DNA of 64,000 nt from Pseudoruegeria sp. HB172150 (GCF_013184805.1 NZ_JAATNG010000001.1:496001-560000), one strand, 5' to 3'; positions 39,402 through 49,502 are shown, counted from the stretch's first letter. Notes: a model not told the origin generated them from the letters alone. Program-made: numbers and translations.

Positions 39402-40445
39402 TTGGCTGAAAAAAACGAACCGTTGCTGGAGGTCCGGCATCTGGAAAAGCACTTTCCGGTACGCAGGGGCTTAATGCGTCGCACGCAAGGTTACGTGAAG
39501 GCGGTAGACGATGTCACCTTGTCCTTCGCCAAGGGCGAGACGGTCGGGCTGGTCGGCGAAAGTGGCTGCGGCAAGACCACAACGGGTCGGTCGATCCTGC
39601 GGCTGATCGCACCCACGAGTGGCGAAATTCTCTTTTCCAGCAAAGAACTGGCGCGGGACGGGGAAGCAACCCGCCGAGTCAATGTCGCCGATCTTCCGGA
39701 TGAAGATCTGCGCCGGCTGCGCCGGGACATGCAGATTATCTTTCAAGACCCCTATACTTCGCTGGACCCACGTATGGCCGTCGCCGACCTCGTGGGAGAG
39801 CCACTTTACGTCCACGGGATCGCACGCGGCAGCGAACTGCGCGACCGGGTCGAGAGTCTGCTGATTGCGGTAGGGCTAAGTGCGGACCATATGCAACGGT
39901 TTCCACATGAGTTTTCCGGCGGTCAGCGGCAGCGGATCGGCATAGCCCGTGCGCTTGCGCTACGTCCGCAATTCATCGTGGCCGACGAGCCGATCTCGGC
40001 ACTTGACGTGTCCATACAGGCTCAGGTGGTGACGCTGCTGCAGGACCTTCAGGAAGAATTCGACCTTACGTATTTGGTGGTGACACACGACCTGACCGTC
40101 GTCCGCTACATGAGCGACCGCGTGGCGGTGATGTATCTGGGCCAGATCGTCGAGATCGCGAAATCCGAAGAACTCTTCGAGCATCCCCGCCATCCTTATA
40201 CCGAGGCGCTGCTATCGGCCATTCCCGTGCCTGATCCGAAGACACGGGTTAATCAGATTCTGCTCGAAGGCGACGTTCCCAGCCCGCTCAATCCGCCATC
40301 GGGTTGTCGTTTCCATACGCGCTGCCGGTACGCCAAGGACATCTGTCGCAAGGAAAATCCGGAATTCCGCGCCATGGGCGAGGAACACTACTCGGCGTGC
40401 CACTTCGCCGAAACCCTGCCGCTCAAGCCGTTCGGCAAGAGCTAG
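39402..40445 (+). CDS. Dipeptide-type ABC transporter ATPase (DppF class)
   Basis: A 347-aa ATPase partner. Walker [11 protein letters not shown]-loop [16 protein letters not shown], signature [19 protein letters not shown], Walker [13 protein letters not shown], switch His VVTHDLTVV, and C-terminal [22 protein letters not shown] place the start at TTG 39402, preceded by AAGGA at good spacing; the frame also opens at a TTG at 39318 overlapping the DppD-class stop, but that adds a basic 28-residue leader with no family counterpart. A 288-bp non-coding gap follows. Confidence 0.88.
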   Translation: MAEKNEPLLEVRHLEKHFPVRRGLMRRTQGYVKAVDDVTLSFAKGETVGLVGESGCGKTTTGRSILRLIAPTSGEILFSSKELARDGEATRRVNVADLPDEDLRRLRRDMQIIFQDPYTSLDPRMAVADLVGEPLYVHGIARGSELRDRVESLLIAVGLSADHMQRFPHEFSGGQRQRIGIARALALRPQFIVADEPISALDVSIQAQVVTLLQDLQEEFDLTYLVVTHDLTVVRYMSDRVAVMYLGQIVEIAKSEELFEHPRHPYTEALLSAIPVPDPKTRVNQILLEGDVPSPLNPPSGCRFHTRCRYAKDICRKENPEFRAMGEEHYSACHFAETLPLKPFGKS

Positions 40446-40733
40446 ATCACCGGGCCGGACCTCGGCCTTTTGCTTCGTTTTCCGGCAATGGACAACGCTT
40501 TCAAAGCTGCGGCTTGCTGAAATCAACGGCAATAACCCAGAGGAATGAATACGCTAAATGTTCATATTGGACAGGCTGTTAAGCGAGTGAAACTCTGCAA
40601 TCGGTACTTCGGGTGTCGAAGCGACATGGCTTCAATGTTGTACGGCACATCAACAGGGAACCCACGGTTCGGAACAGAATCCTAGACCCACTGCTACCAG
40701 TTCCGGTCCCGGGTAGATGAAAGGACGGATCAC

Positions 40734-42281
40734 ATGAAAATGGGACGAATTAGATTAACTTTGGCGATAAGCGCAGTGCTTCTAGGCGCGAGCTTTTCAA
40801 GCGCTCAGGCCCAGGATCCGAAAATGGGCGGGGAACTGCGTGTGGGCATCGCCCGGGATGTCGTGAACATGGCCCCTTGGCTGTCCCAAGGCGCGAGCGT
40901 CTACATTATTCAGCAGAACGTCTACGACAACCTGATCAACTATGACGACGATGGCAACTTGGCGCCGGAATTGGCTGTTTCCTGGGAGGTCGTCGACCCG
41001 CAGACATACGTGATCCACCTGCGCGAAGGCGTCGTGTTCCACGACGGCGACACCTTCGATGCCGAGGACGCAAAAGTTTCGCTCGATATGATGCGCGACC
41101 CGACTGGAACCTCGGCGCTGGCGCCGCAGTTGGCCGACGTCGAAGAGGTGAACGTGCTCGATCCCTACACTGTTGAACTGAAACTGAGTCAACCAAATGT
41201 CGTCGTCTTCTCGGCGCTCGCCTCGTCCACGGCGCATATCCTCAGTAAGGAATGGCTTGAAGCCGGTCACGACCTGAATACCGAAATGAACGGCACCGGG
41301 CCCTTCATATTTTCGGAATTCGAGCCGGGCGTGCAGACTGTGCTGGTGAAGAACGAGCACTACTGGAAAGAGGGCATGCCCTATCTCGACAAGGTGATCG
41401 CTGTCCCCTACCGCGACGACAGCGCAAGAATCAACGCACTGCTCTCGAGTGAAGTGAACTTCATCGAGTATGTTCCTTACATCGAGTTCGACCGCCTGAA
41501 GCAGGACGATGCCTATTCGATGTATGCCGGCGTCGGTCCGTACAACTTTCTGCACCTTAACGTCAACGAACCGCCCTTCGACGACGCGCGGGTGCGTCAG
41601 GCTTTGAATTACCTGATCGACCGTGACCTACTGATCCAGCTAACGGCCGGCGGCGCGGGTGTTCCGATCGAAGTGGGGCTGCTGCAACCCGACGACCCCT
41701 ACTACAATGAAGATCTCGCGCGCTGGAAATTCGACCCGGACAAGGCGCTGGAACTGCTTCAGGAAGCCGGTTACGAAAACTTCTCTGATATATCCTTCGT
41801 GCTAACCTGCTCGACCGTGACGGTGCACAAGGATCCGGCAGAGGCGATCCAAGCTACTTTGCAGGGCTTCGGCATGAACGTCGAGATCAAGTATATCGAC
41901 GTGCCTACCTTGCTGGATTACCGCCAAAACGGCGGCTATGTCGCGATGATGGATGGTCAGTCCGCTGCCTACCAGGATCCGGACGCCTATTCCGCCTATT
42001 TCGAAACCGGCGCGCCCGGCTATTCCACTGCCACCGACTTTTCCGACGAAACGCTCGACGAACTTCTGGCCAAAGGTCGGGTAGAAAGCGACTTCGAAAC
42101 GCGTAAGCAAATCTACCATGATTTCGAAGAGCGCCTACTCGAACTGACGCCGTGGTATTTCGGTTACTTTCGTCCGCAGGGCGAAGCGATGGAGGCCAAG
42201 GTCAAAGGCTATCGGCGCTGGCCTGGCTTGCTCGGCGCCCATTCGACGAGCCGCTTCGAATACGTCTGGATCGAAGAATAA
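40734..42281 (+). CDS. Dipeptide-type ABC transporter substrate-binding protein (family 5)
   Basis: A 515-aa periplasmic SBP_bac_5 protein. Signal peptide about 1-24 (LGASFSSAQA-QD). Family features: GGELRVGIARDVVNMAPWLS after cleavage, LAPELAVSWEVVDPQTYVIHL near 78-98, and NGTGPFIFSEFEPG near 184-197. It should bind the substrate of the island-encoded importer. AAAGGA precedes the ATG. A 163-bp gap separates it from the permeases. Confidence 0.88.
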   Translation: MKMGRIRLTLAISAVLLGASFSSAQAQDPKMGGELRVGIARDVVNMAPWLSQGASVYIIQQNVYDNLINYDDDGNLAPELAVSWEVVDPQTYVIHLREGVVFHDGDTFDAEDAKVSLDMMRDPTGTSALAPQLADVEEVNVLDPYTVELKLSQPNVVVFSALASSTAHILSKEWLEAGHDLNTEMNGTGPFIFSEFEPGVQTVLVKNEHYWKEGMPYLDKVIAVPYRDDSARINALLSSEVNFIEYVPYIEFDRLKQDDAYSMYAGVGPYNFLHLNVNEPPFDDARVRQALNYLIDRDLLIQLTAGGAGVPIEVGLLQPDDPYYNEDLARWKFDPDKALELLQEAGYENFSDISFVLTCSTVTVHKDPAEAIQATLQGFGMNVEIKYIDVPTLLDYRQNGGYVAMMDGQSAAYQDPDAYSAYFETGAPGYSTATDFSDETLDELLAKGRVESDFETRKQIYHDFEERLLELTPWYFGYFRPQGEAMEAKVKGYRRWPGLLGAHSTSRFEYVWIEE

Positions 42282-42444
42282 TACAAGAAAGGTGCGAGAT
42301 GGATGACGCGGCCGGTCGGCCGATCCGCCTCGCACCGCAGCCAAGTTCCAGGGGAAGGTCAATGCCCGGACAAGCCAACCAACGCAGGAGCTGGCGAGAA
42401 ACGCCTGTCTCAGTCTTCTGCCGAGCGCCGAGATCCCGGTCGAC

Positions 42445-43398
42445 ATGATCAACTACATAATCAGGCGTCTTGTTCAGACTGCCATCACCACCTTCATCGT
42501 CGTTTCGCTAATCTTCTTTCTGGTGCACCTGCTGCCGGGAGACCCGGCGCGCACGATCCTGGGCGGAATGACCGCGCAGCCGACGGCCGAACAAATCGCC
42601 GCCGTCCGGGAACAGCTTGGCCTGGACCGGCCGCTGCACATCCAGTACCTGACCTATCTGAGAGACCTCGCTCGCGCAGATTTGGGAGAGTCTCTGGTCA
42701 ACAATCGGCCCGTCCTCGACGATATCTTACTTCGGGTTCCACGAACGTTGCAGATCGCCGTTCCGGCGCTGATTCTTGCGACGATTGTCGGAATTCCCCT
42801 CGGTGTAGTCGCCGCCCGGCGCCGCCGACGCATGGGCGACTTGGTCATATCGACCATTTCGGTCGCCGCCTTCTCGCTTCCGTCCTTCGTGAGCGGCCTG
42901 CTGTTGGTCGTAGTCTTCTCGATCAACCTACAATGGTTGCCGGCGAGTGGCTGGGTTTCGCCCGCCGATGACTTTGCGGGATTTCTGTCCCGCATCATCT
43001 TGCCGACCATCGCACTGGCCGTTGCCCCGGCAGGCCTCATCATGAGGATGATGCGGTCAAGCATGCTAGAACAACTGGGCCAGGATTATGCGACCACGGC
43101 TCGCGCAAAGGGGCTGACTGACCAGAAGGTCGTCTACGGTCACGTCTTCCGAAACTCGATGATGCCGGTAGTCACCTCGCTGGGGCTGCAGGCCGGATTT
43201 CTCTTCACCGGAAGCGTAATCGTCGAAAACGTATTCAACTGGCCGGGCATCGGGAACATGCTTTTGGATTCAGTCCTGAACCGGGACTACCCCGTCATTC
43301 AGGGTATGGTCCTCGTAGTCTCGCTCGCCTTCGTCCTAATCAACCTCATCACCGATCTGACTTACGGCCTGATCGATCCGAGGATTCGCTATGATTAA
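42445..43398 (+). CDS. Dipeptide-type ABC transporter permease (DppB class)
   Basis: A 317-aa permease with six predicted helices. It begins MINYIIRRLVQTAITTFIVV, has LLPGDPARTILGGMTAQPT, the EAA-type loop DYATTARAKGLTDQKVVYGH and the C-terminal LITDLTYGLIDPRIRYD. It overlaps the next permease gene by 8 bp. Together with the DppC-class protein it forms the channel of the island importer. Confidence 0.9.
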   Translation: MINYIIRRLVQTAITTFIVVSLIFFLVHLLPGDPARTILGGMTAQPTAEQIAAVREQLGLDRPLHIQYLTYLRDLARADLGESLVNNRPVLDDILLRVPRTLQIAVPALILATIVGIPLGVVAARRRRRMGDLVISTISVAAFSLPSFVSGLLLVVVFSINLQWLPASGWVSPADDFAGFLSRIILPTIALAVAPAGLIMRMMRSSMLEQLGQDYATTARAKGLTDQKVVYGHVFRNSMMPVVTSLGLQAGFLFTGSVIVENVFNWPGIGNMLLDSVLNRDYPVIQGMVLVVSLAFVLINLITDLTYGLIDPRIRYD

Positions 43399-44242
43399 AC
43401 GGTTCCGCGCGACTTTCCGCCTCTTATTGAAATCGCCTCAATTCGTAGTGAGCCTGATCTTACTGTCGGTCATTGGCTTTCTCACGGTCTTTGGCCCGCT
43501 GATCACCCCCTGGGAGCCATGGAGCATCGATGCCACAAAGCGGTTTGCAGGCCCATCGCTGCAGCACTGGCTGGGCAATGACGAGTTCGGGCGCGACATC
43601 TTCAGCAACATTGTTTACGGCGCAAGAATCTCACTGATCGTCAGCATTCTCAGCATGACCTTCGCCAGCGTCGTGGGGGTGATCATCGGTATGGTCGCCG
43701 GCTACTTCCGTGGCGCCTGGGAAATGCTGGCAATGCGTGGAACCGACATCATGCTGTGTTTCCCGCCGATGCTGATGGCGATCTTCCTGGTGGCATTGAC
43801 CGGGCCAAGCATCGTGAACCTAGTCTTCGTGATCGGGATCCTCTTCATTCCGCGTTTTGCCCGGATTGCCTACAGCAGCACGCTATCGGTCGCCGAAATC
43901 CAATATGTAGAGGGTGCGCGCGCGATCGGGGCGCGGAATTGGTTTATCCTCCTGCGGCATATCCTACCGAACATTCTTGCGCCGCTCTTCGTGCAATTCT
44001 CGCTGGGCCTAGGTTCCGCAATCCTGATCGAGTCGGGTCTTAGCTTTCTGGGCCTCGGACCTCCTCCGCCGGCGGCTTCGTGGGGTCGGATGATTTCTAC
44101 CGCGCAGCGCTATCTGTCGGTCAGTCCGTTCGGCGTGCTATGGCCCTCGATCTTCATCTCGGCGACGGTGATCGCAGTCAACCTCCTAGGCGACGCGCTT
44201 AGGGATACGCTCGACCCGCGCATCCGCAACCGGTCGGAGTGA
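43391..44242 (+). CDS. Dipeptide-type ABC transporter permease (DppC class)
   Basis: A 283-aa permease. Diagnostic HWLGNDEFGRDIFSNIVYGA lies near 58-77, the EAA-type loop is QYVEGARAIGARNWFILLRH followed by ILPN, and the tail is LGDALRDTLDPRIRNRSE. It overlaps the DppB-class gene. The next gene, an RraA-family enzyme, starts 122 bp later, so import and catabolism genes appear to be one unit. Confidence 0.9.
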   Translation: MIKRFRATFRLLLKSPQFVVSLILLSVIGFLTVFGPLITPWEPWSIDATKRFAGPSLQHWLGNDEFGRDIFSNIVYGARISLIVSILSMTFASVVGVIIGMVAGYFRGAWEMLAMRGTDIMLCFPPMLMAIFLVALTGPSIVNLVFVIGILFIPRFARIAYSSTLSVAEIQYVEGARAIGARNWFILLRHILPNILAPLFVQFSLGLGSAILIESGLSFLGLGPPPPAASWGRMISTAQRYLSVSPFGVLWPSIFISATVIAVNLLGDALRDTLDPRIRNRSE

Positions 44243-44364
44243 GATGATGGCCTTCGGCTCCATTACAACCCGGGAAACCATTACGGCGCGACTGGCCTTT
44301 TCGGCCGCAAGGCGCACCGCCCGCAAACGAAGACACATGACACAATAGGACAGAGGTTACGAAA

Positions 44365-45075
44365 ATGTCGTTCACTTGGAAAGACGCCCGGCTAGGCTAC
44401 ACAGTACGCAAACGCCCACCGACTCCGAACCTGGATCTGGAGCGGTTTAAGGACCTGTTCACCTCAAACTGTTCGGACATCATGGGCAAGCTCATGACCA
44501 TGGATCACCGGATCAAACCGGTCTTTCCAGTGGAAAAGCCGGTGATTGGCCATGCGATCACGGTCATGGTGCACCCCGGCGCGAATACCATGGTCAAGAA
44601 GGCGATGGAAATGGCAGAGCCCGGCGACATTATCGTCGTCAACGACTGGTTCGACCGCAACAACGCGCTGCTCGGCGGGATCATGGCCGAGATGGCCGCG
44701 GCGAAGGGCATCGCGGCCTTCGTGACCGACGGTCTGGTCCGCGACAAGGAAGAGCTTGAAGAAGCCGGTGTGCCGGTCTTTGCTCTTGGCCTGACTCCAA
44801 TCGCGCCAGCTGCCTCACGGCCGATGGGGCAGATAAATACTCCGATCAGCTGCGGCGGTATCATCGTCCACCCGGGCGACATCATCATGGCCGATAATAC
44901 CGGCATCGTGGCGATCCCCCCTGCGGACGCCGAACTAGTTCTGGAACGCGGCGAGGCGCTAATCAAAAAGGAATGGGACTGGTTACACCCGGAAGAGCCG
45001 GGAAAGTTTGCCATCTACGACGCGACCAATGCCGAGCTTGAGCGCACCGGTTGCGAGATTGAACCGGGCGCCTGA
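44365..45075 (+). CDS. RraA-family lyase (HMG/CHA aldolase-like)
   Basis: A 236-aa protein of the RraA / 4-hydroxy-4-methyl-2-oxoglutarate aldolase superfamily. The substrate-metal region is GGIMAEMAAAKGIAAFVTDG followed by LVRDKEELEEAGVPVFALG, which holds the conserved glycine-rich turn and the Arg-Asp pair. Enzymes of this family cleave 4-hydroxy-2-oxo acids or decarboxylate oxaloacetate; RraA itself inhibits RNase E. In this operon a catabolic lyase releasing pyruvate or CO2 is more likely. Exact substrate unknown. Confidence 0.78.
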   Translation: MSFTWKDARLGYTVRKRPPTPNLDLERFKDLFTSNCSDIMGKLMTMDHRIKPVFPVEKPVIGHAITVMVHPGANTMVKKAMEMAEPGDIIVVNDWFDRNNALLGGIMAEMAAAKGIAAFVTDGLVRDKEELEEAGVPVFALGLTPIAPAASRPMGQINTPISCGGIIVHPGDIIMADNTGIVAIPPADAELVLERGEALIKKEWDWLHPEEPGKFAIYDATNAELERTGCEIEPGA

Positions 45076-45219
45076 GCGGCAGGCCGGACCGACCAAACAC
45101 TAATTACAGGGCGCCCGTTGCCGTTCGACGGATCGGGGCCCATCCACAGCAGACCCGACATCCCTACCCGGCGCCGATCGACGCCGACCGGAGAAGGCGT
45201 GTCGTCAAAGGAGCTCTCC

Positions 45220-46026
45220 ATGGATCAACCTGCAAAACACGAACTGGCCCGCATGACCTATCGCGAGGCCGAAATGGCCTTCAAAAAGAACCCGGTGATC
45301 CTGATCCCGATGGGCTCGACCGAGCAGCACGGACCACAAACGCCGACCGGCGATTTCCGCCTGGCCAATGCGCTCTCACTCGAAATGGCGAGGCGCACCG
45401 GGGCGATCAGCGCCCCTGTCATTCCCTTCTCCGAGGGCGCTGCCGCACGGGATTTTCCTGGTGCCGTCGCATTGCGACGTGAGACGCTCTATAATCTGGT
45501 CTGGGATGTCTGCCGGGGTTTCACGCGCTTCGGGCTCGATCATCTGATGCTGGTCTCGGGAGATCACGGCAACGTGCCGATCCTGGAAAACCTGATCCGG
45601 GACTTTAAGGATTCCGAGGGTATCCGTATCTCGATGGTCGAGCAGTACCGCTGGTTCACCCCGGAATGGCTGGAAGAGATCTACGAGCGTCCCAACCCGC
45701 CGATCGGCCACGGCGGCGACCCGATCATGTCGCTTAATCTGCACCTTTTTCCCGATGACGTGCGCAGTGATCTGATCGAGACCGAGATCAAGAATGATTT
45801 CCAGGGCCTCCGTGCCACCAGTTTCACCCAGATGACCTTTGGCAAGCACATGTTCTATTTGCCAGTGGATTACAGCGAATTATCCCCGAACGGCGTCCGA
45901 GGTGACGCCTCGATCGCCAGCAAGGAGGTGGGCGAAAAGATCTTTAATGGCCTGGTCGATAAGGGCGTAGAGATCGTCGAGCGTTTTAAGCAGGTTGATA
46001 CTCGCTGCGAGGCGAAGCCGTGGTGA
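45220..46026 (+). CDS. Creatininase-family amidohydrolase
   Basis: A 268-aa metal-dependent amidohydrolase of the creatininase family, which opens cyclic amides or cleaves C-N bonds. Metal-binding residues are in GSTEQHGP (Glu35, His37) and TGDFRLA (Asp45); SGDHGN and GHGGDPIMS follow, the latter with Asp where many members have Glu. AAGGAG sits just before the ATG at 45220; the frame is open further upstream without a good site. It overlaps the acetamidase gene by 7 bp, implying paired action. Confidence 0.82.
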   Translation: MDQPAKHELARMTYREAEMAFKKNPVILIPMGSTEQHGPQTPTGDFRLANALSLEMARRTGAISAPVIPFSEGAAARDFPGAVALRRETLYNLVWDVCRGFTRFGLDHLMLVSGDHGNVPILENLIRDFKDSEGIRISMVEQYRWFTPEWLEEIYERPNPPIGHGGDPIMSLNLHLFPDDVRSDLIETEIKNDFQGLRATSFTQMTFGKHMFYLPVDYSELSPNGVRGDASIASKEVGEKIFNGLVDKGVEIVERFKQVDTRCEAKPW

Positions 46027-47024
46027 CCGAGCGCCCGGCCAGCACCACCGTGACTGGGCCGAAAAAACTCGGCCGGGACACCGCCGGCCACGTAGAATTC
46101 GGAGCGCACCTGGAACCGGCGCTCCGGGTTCGACAGGGGGAGATCTTTGCAGTCGAGACGCTCGACAATTGGTTCGACAGCCTGAATGAACCTGGAGCCA
46201 GACCGGATCTGACCAAACCTCCAATCGGCGCACTGCAGGTGTTTCGGGCAAACCCCGTGAACGGCCCGATCCACGTCGAGGGTGCCGAGCCTGGCGATGC
46301 GCTGCGCGTGCATATCCACGATATTGCAATCCGCGACTGGGGTTGGACCGGCATGCTAAAGGCACGCGGCATGACCGGCACGCTCGCGTACTTTGCAGAG
46401 ATCGATGAGGACTTCGCCACCATCATCCGCCATGTGCCCGGCCCTTCCGGTACTTTCGCCGATGGCGAAGCGGTGATGGATGTCGGCCGCGAAGTTCGCT
46501 GGCCCCTCGCGCCCTTTATTGGCGTTATTGCGACCGCACCCGAGCGCGGCGTCGAGAATACCGTCATCTCGCAAGGCGCCTGGGGCGGCAATCTGGACGT
46601 ACGCGACGTCAGCGCCGGGAATGTGGTAGAACTGAATTCGGCCCATGAGGGGGGGCTGCTGTTTGTCGGTGATGTCCATGCTTCGCAAGGGGACTCTGAA
46701 TTCACGGGTATCGCCAACGAAACCGCTGCAGAACTGCTGCTTTCGGTAGAAGTCATGAAGGGCCGTCAGATCCCCGGTGCGCTCAGGATTGAGAAACCTA
46801 ATAGCCTGGTGCAGGTCGAGAGCGCCCGCAATGCCGGCGGCCGTGACCGGGCATTAACCTGGGTCTTCATCAACATGATCCGCTGGCTGGTTGAGGACTA
46901 CGGCATGTCAAAACGCGAGGCAGTGCTGCACATGACCGCGAATTCGCTGGTGCGAACACATATCTACCAGAACACGTCGGGTGCGTTCTGCTGCGGTGTC
47001 GAATTTCCGAAATCCTGTGTCTAA
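46020..47024 (+). CDS. Acetamidase/formamidase-family amidase
   Basis: A 334-aa FmdA/AmdA-type amidase releasing ammonia from a small amide. Family stretches: NPVNGPIHVEGAEPGDALRV (about 77-96), HIHDIAIRDWGWTG, IGVIATAPERG, GNLDVRDVSAGNVVELN and LFVGDVHASQGDSEFTG. It starts with GTG inside the end of the creatininase-family gene, so the two are translationally coupled. Substrate likely a small amide formed after ring opening or peptide trimming of the imported compound, which is inference. Confidence 0.85.
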   Translation: MVTERPASTTVTGPKKLGRDTAGHVEFGAHLEPALRVRQGEIFAVETLDNWFDSLNEPGARPDLTKPPIGALQVFRANPVNGPIHVEGAEPGDALRVHIHDIAIRDWGWTGMLKARGMTGTLAYFAEIDEDFATIIRHVPGPSGTFADGEAVMDVGREVRWPLAPFIGVIATAPERGVENTVISQGAWGGNLDVRDVSAGNVVELNSAHEGGLLFVGDVHASQGDSEFTGIANETAAELLLSVEVMKGRQIPGALRIEKPNSLVQVESARNAGGRDRALTWVFINMIRWLVEDYGMSKREAVLHMTANSLVRTHIYQNTSGAFCCGVEFPKSCV

Positions 47025-47064
47025 CGCTCGCGCCACGCAATGACTGGATTCCGGAGATCACACC

Positions 47065-47799
47065 ATGGACAATTCGAAAACTCTACAGTTTCCAGATCTG
47101 CGCGCTAAGGTCGCGCTCGTCACCGGCGCCAGTCGCGGCATCGGTCGCGACACCGCCATATTGCTGGGCACAGCCGGAGCTACGGTATATGCCGGAACCC
47201 GCGGTGTGCAGTCCGCACCTGATGGCACACGCTGGATTGCACTTGATGTGACTTCGGACGAGTCCGTCAGCAACGCAGTCACCCAGATTCTGGCAGAGAC
47301 CGGCCGGCTCGACATCCTGGTCAATAATGCCGGCGTGATGGATTGTATTGCACCTATCGGTGAAAGCATGATCGGCACAGAGGTCAACCGTCTGCTAGAC
47401 GTCAACGTGACGGGCGTCTTGCGCTGCATGAATGCGGCCATCGAAGCGGTTCGGGACGCGGGTGGCACGATTCTAAATGTAGCCTCAGGCGCCGCTAATA
47501 GGCCTTTCGATGGCTGGGCCGCCTATTGTGCCTCGAAAGCTGCCGTCGCGATGCTTTCCGAGGTCGCCGCGCTGGAAAACGCCGGCACCGGGCTGAAAGT
47601 CTTCTCGGTCAATGTGCCGGCCACAGATACCGACATGCAGGAAACCATCCGCCAATCCCGCATCAACCAGATCAGCCAGATCGCCAAGGCCGATCTAGTT
47701 CCGGTGCGGACGGTCACGCGGTTCATGGCAGCGCACTGCACCGAAAAGGCTCGAGAACTTGATGCCGTGACGGCCGACCCTCGCGATGAGGCAATCTAG
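47065..47799 (+). CDS. Short-chain dehydrogenase/reductase
   Basis: A 244-aa SDR. Cofactor motif TGASRGIG is at 20-27, NNAG at 87-90, catalytic Ser141, Tyr154 and Lys158. It is the last enzyme of the island operon and probably oxidises or reduces a hydroxy/oxo intermediate. The C-terminus is divergent from the usual closing motif (YxxGxxxxVDGG), so substrate prediction is not possible. It follows the amidase by 40 bp. Confidence 0.85.
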   Translation: MDNSKTLQFPDLRAKVALVTGASRGIGRDTAILLGTAGATVYAGTRGVQSAPDGTRWIALDVTSDESVSNAVTQILAETGRLDILVNNAGVMDCIAPIGESMIGTEVNRLLDVNVTGVLRCMNAAIEAVRDAGGTILNVASGAANRPFDGWAAYCASKAAVAMLSEVAALENAGTGLKVFSVNVPATDTDMQETIRQSRINQISQIAKADLVPVRTVTRFMAAHCTEKARELDAVTADPRDEAI

Positions 47800-47922
47800 G
47801 CTTACCTATCGGCCGATTGACGGGCTCGCAAGGAAACGTCGGTCCGCGATATTTGCCGCAACGGAGCGGTCGGTATATCCTGAGGTTATGGGAGGGTTCA
47901 GATCATTCCGGGAAGGGGGCAG

Positions 47923-48813
47923 ATGAACTTTCGCCAGATGGAGATCTTCTATGCGATCATAACTACAGGGTCGGTCACCGCTGCAGCACGATCGCTTAAC
48001 CTTAGTCAGCCCGCCGCGACGAAAATTCTGCGCCATGCCGAGGATCGTCTGGGTTTCAAGCTTTTTCACCGCATCAAGGGGCGGCTGCTGCCTACCGACG
48101 ATGCAATGGTCATTCTACACGATGTTGAGCGGGTGTTTCAGGATGTCGTCACGGTCCGGCAAACCGTCAGCGATGTGCGCCTAGGTCGCACGGGCGCCTT
48201 GAGCGTTGTTGGAGTTCCGCCAGTCTGCCAGGTGGTCATTCCGAAGGCGATCGCGCGTTTCAAGCAAGACCGTCCCGAGGTCCAGATCAGTTTTGCGCAG
48301 CGCGAAGGCAATGCGGCAATGCAATATGTCGCAACGCAACGGGCAGATATAGGCCTATCCTTTCTCGTGCCTATCCATTCCAGCCTGCAATCCCAGACGA
48401 TCTTGGAACGCGACATGGCCTGTATCGTACCACTAGGCCATCCGTTCGCTTCACGAAGTCATGTGACTGCGTTGGATATGGAAAACCAACCACTGATCAC
48501 GTATCCCAACGACAGCAAGCTGAACCCATTCATCGAGGCGGCGTTCACCTCGAGTAGAGTAGAGATCCGGCATAGCATCCAAGCCACGTCGATACTTACG
48601 ACCTGGGGCCTCGTTCAGCAGGGCGCTGGCGTGGGAATTGTAGAAAACATCTCTCAACTTGAGGATTTGTACTCGAACATCGCTGTCGTACCCTTCAAGC
48701 CGTCGATACCCATCCGGCTCGATGTTATTACGCCGAACATGAAACCACCTTCGCGGCTTGCGTCCCAATTCATTGATACCGTGCGTGACGTGCTTATGAA
48801 GTCTGTTCCGTGA
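47923..48813 (+). CDS. LysR-family transcriptional regulator
   Basis: A 296-aa LTTR. The winged HTH lies at about 1-60 (MNFRQMEIFYAIITTGSVTA, then AARSLNLSQPAATKILRHAE), followed by a periplasmic-binding-like effector domain (about 90-290). GGGAAGGGGG precedes the ATG. It is transcribed in the same direction as the operon and at its end, rather than divergently as is usual for LTTRs, but it is the only regulator in the island and the obvious candidate to control it. Confidence 0.88.
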   Translation: MNFRQMEIFYAIITTGSVTAAARSLNLSQPAATKILRHAEDRLGFKLFHRIKGRLLPTDDAMVILHDVERVFQDVVTVRQTVSDVRLGRTGALSVVGVPPVCQVVIPKAIARFKQDRPEVQISFAQREGNAAMQYVATQRADIGLSFLVPIHSSLQSQTILERDMACIVPLGHPFASRSHVTALDMENQPLITYPNDSKLNPFIEAAFTSSRVEIRHSIQATSILTTWGLVQQGAGVGIVENISQLEDLYSNIAVVPFKPSIPIRLDVITPNMKPPSRLASQFIDTVRDVLMKSVP

Positions 48814-49500
48814 ATGGGTTTCGGACTGGAAACACTGGGGGGTGTCAGAAAGATTCTGACCGGCCTCGCGACGGTTTCGATTAACGGTTGCGCGACGGGT
48901 GGTTCTGACAGGGGCGGGCTTGGAGCGTGCCCTCCTAGGGTACAGTACAGCCGCGAGTTCCAGGCAAGCCCGACCAATTTTCATTCTCAGACGGGAAGCT
49001 GAAATGTTTAGCGCTGGCTTCAACCCGAAACGGCGACTTGCCGATTGCCAGTGCCATCCACTCGCACCTTAAGCGGTTCGCATCCTGACGATAAACATGC
49101 AAGCGACCCGCCCAAACGGAATGGATGATAGTGTACCGGGAAATGGTGCAACTTTGGTTTTCGGCCTGTTTTCGGCAGCAGTTACAGGGCGGCGTTGGTC
49201 GCCGGGTCCGCGGGTCAATGTCGCATTTGGCAGTGACTTTTTCAGGGTTGTGCAGCGGCGCGTGATCGTCCACGGAGCGTTTTGTTTTAGCATCAGCGCG
49301 CTACGAGGCGTGGGAACGGCGGCTCTTTAGGGGAACAGCAGTGGGAGAGGGAGAAACCTCCCATTTGGCCGGCATATGTTGTCCCAGAATCTGACCCGCG
49401 GCGAGGGATGTTTCCTGTTTCTTTCATCGCAACGAAATCTATATTTGGCGCGAAGATAATTTCATTGGGCTAATAGCGCTAAATATGGTATCTTTGCTGT
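48814..49500. other. Gene-free right arm of the island
   Basis: No coding region can be supported; short open frames on both strands match no family I know. The stretch becomes A/T-rich toward 49440-49500. A small hairpin GGGAG-AAAC-CTCCC occurs near 49350. It may be the decayed remains of an integration module, but no integrase motif (R..HxxR..Y) was found on either strand. Confidence 0.45.
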
Positions 49501-49502
49501 TG

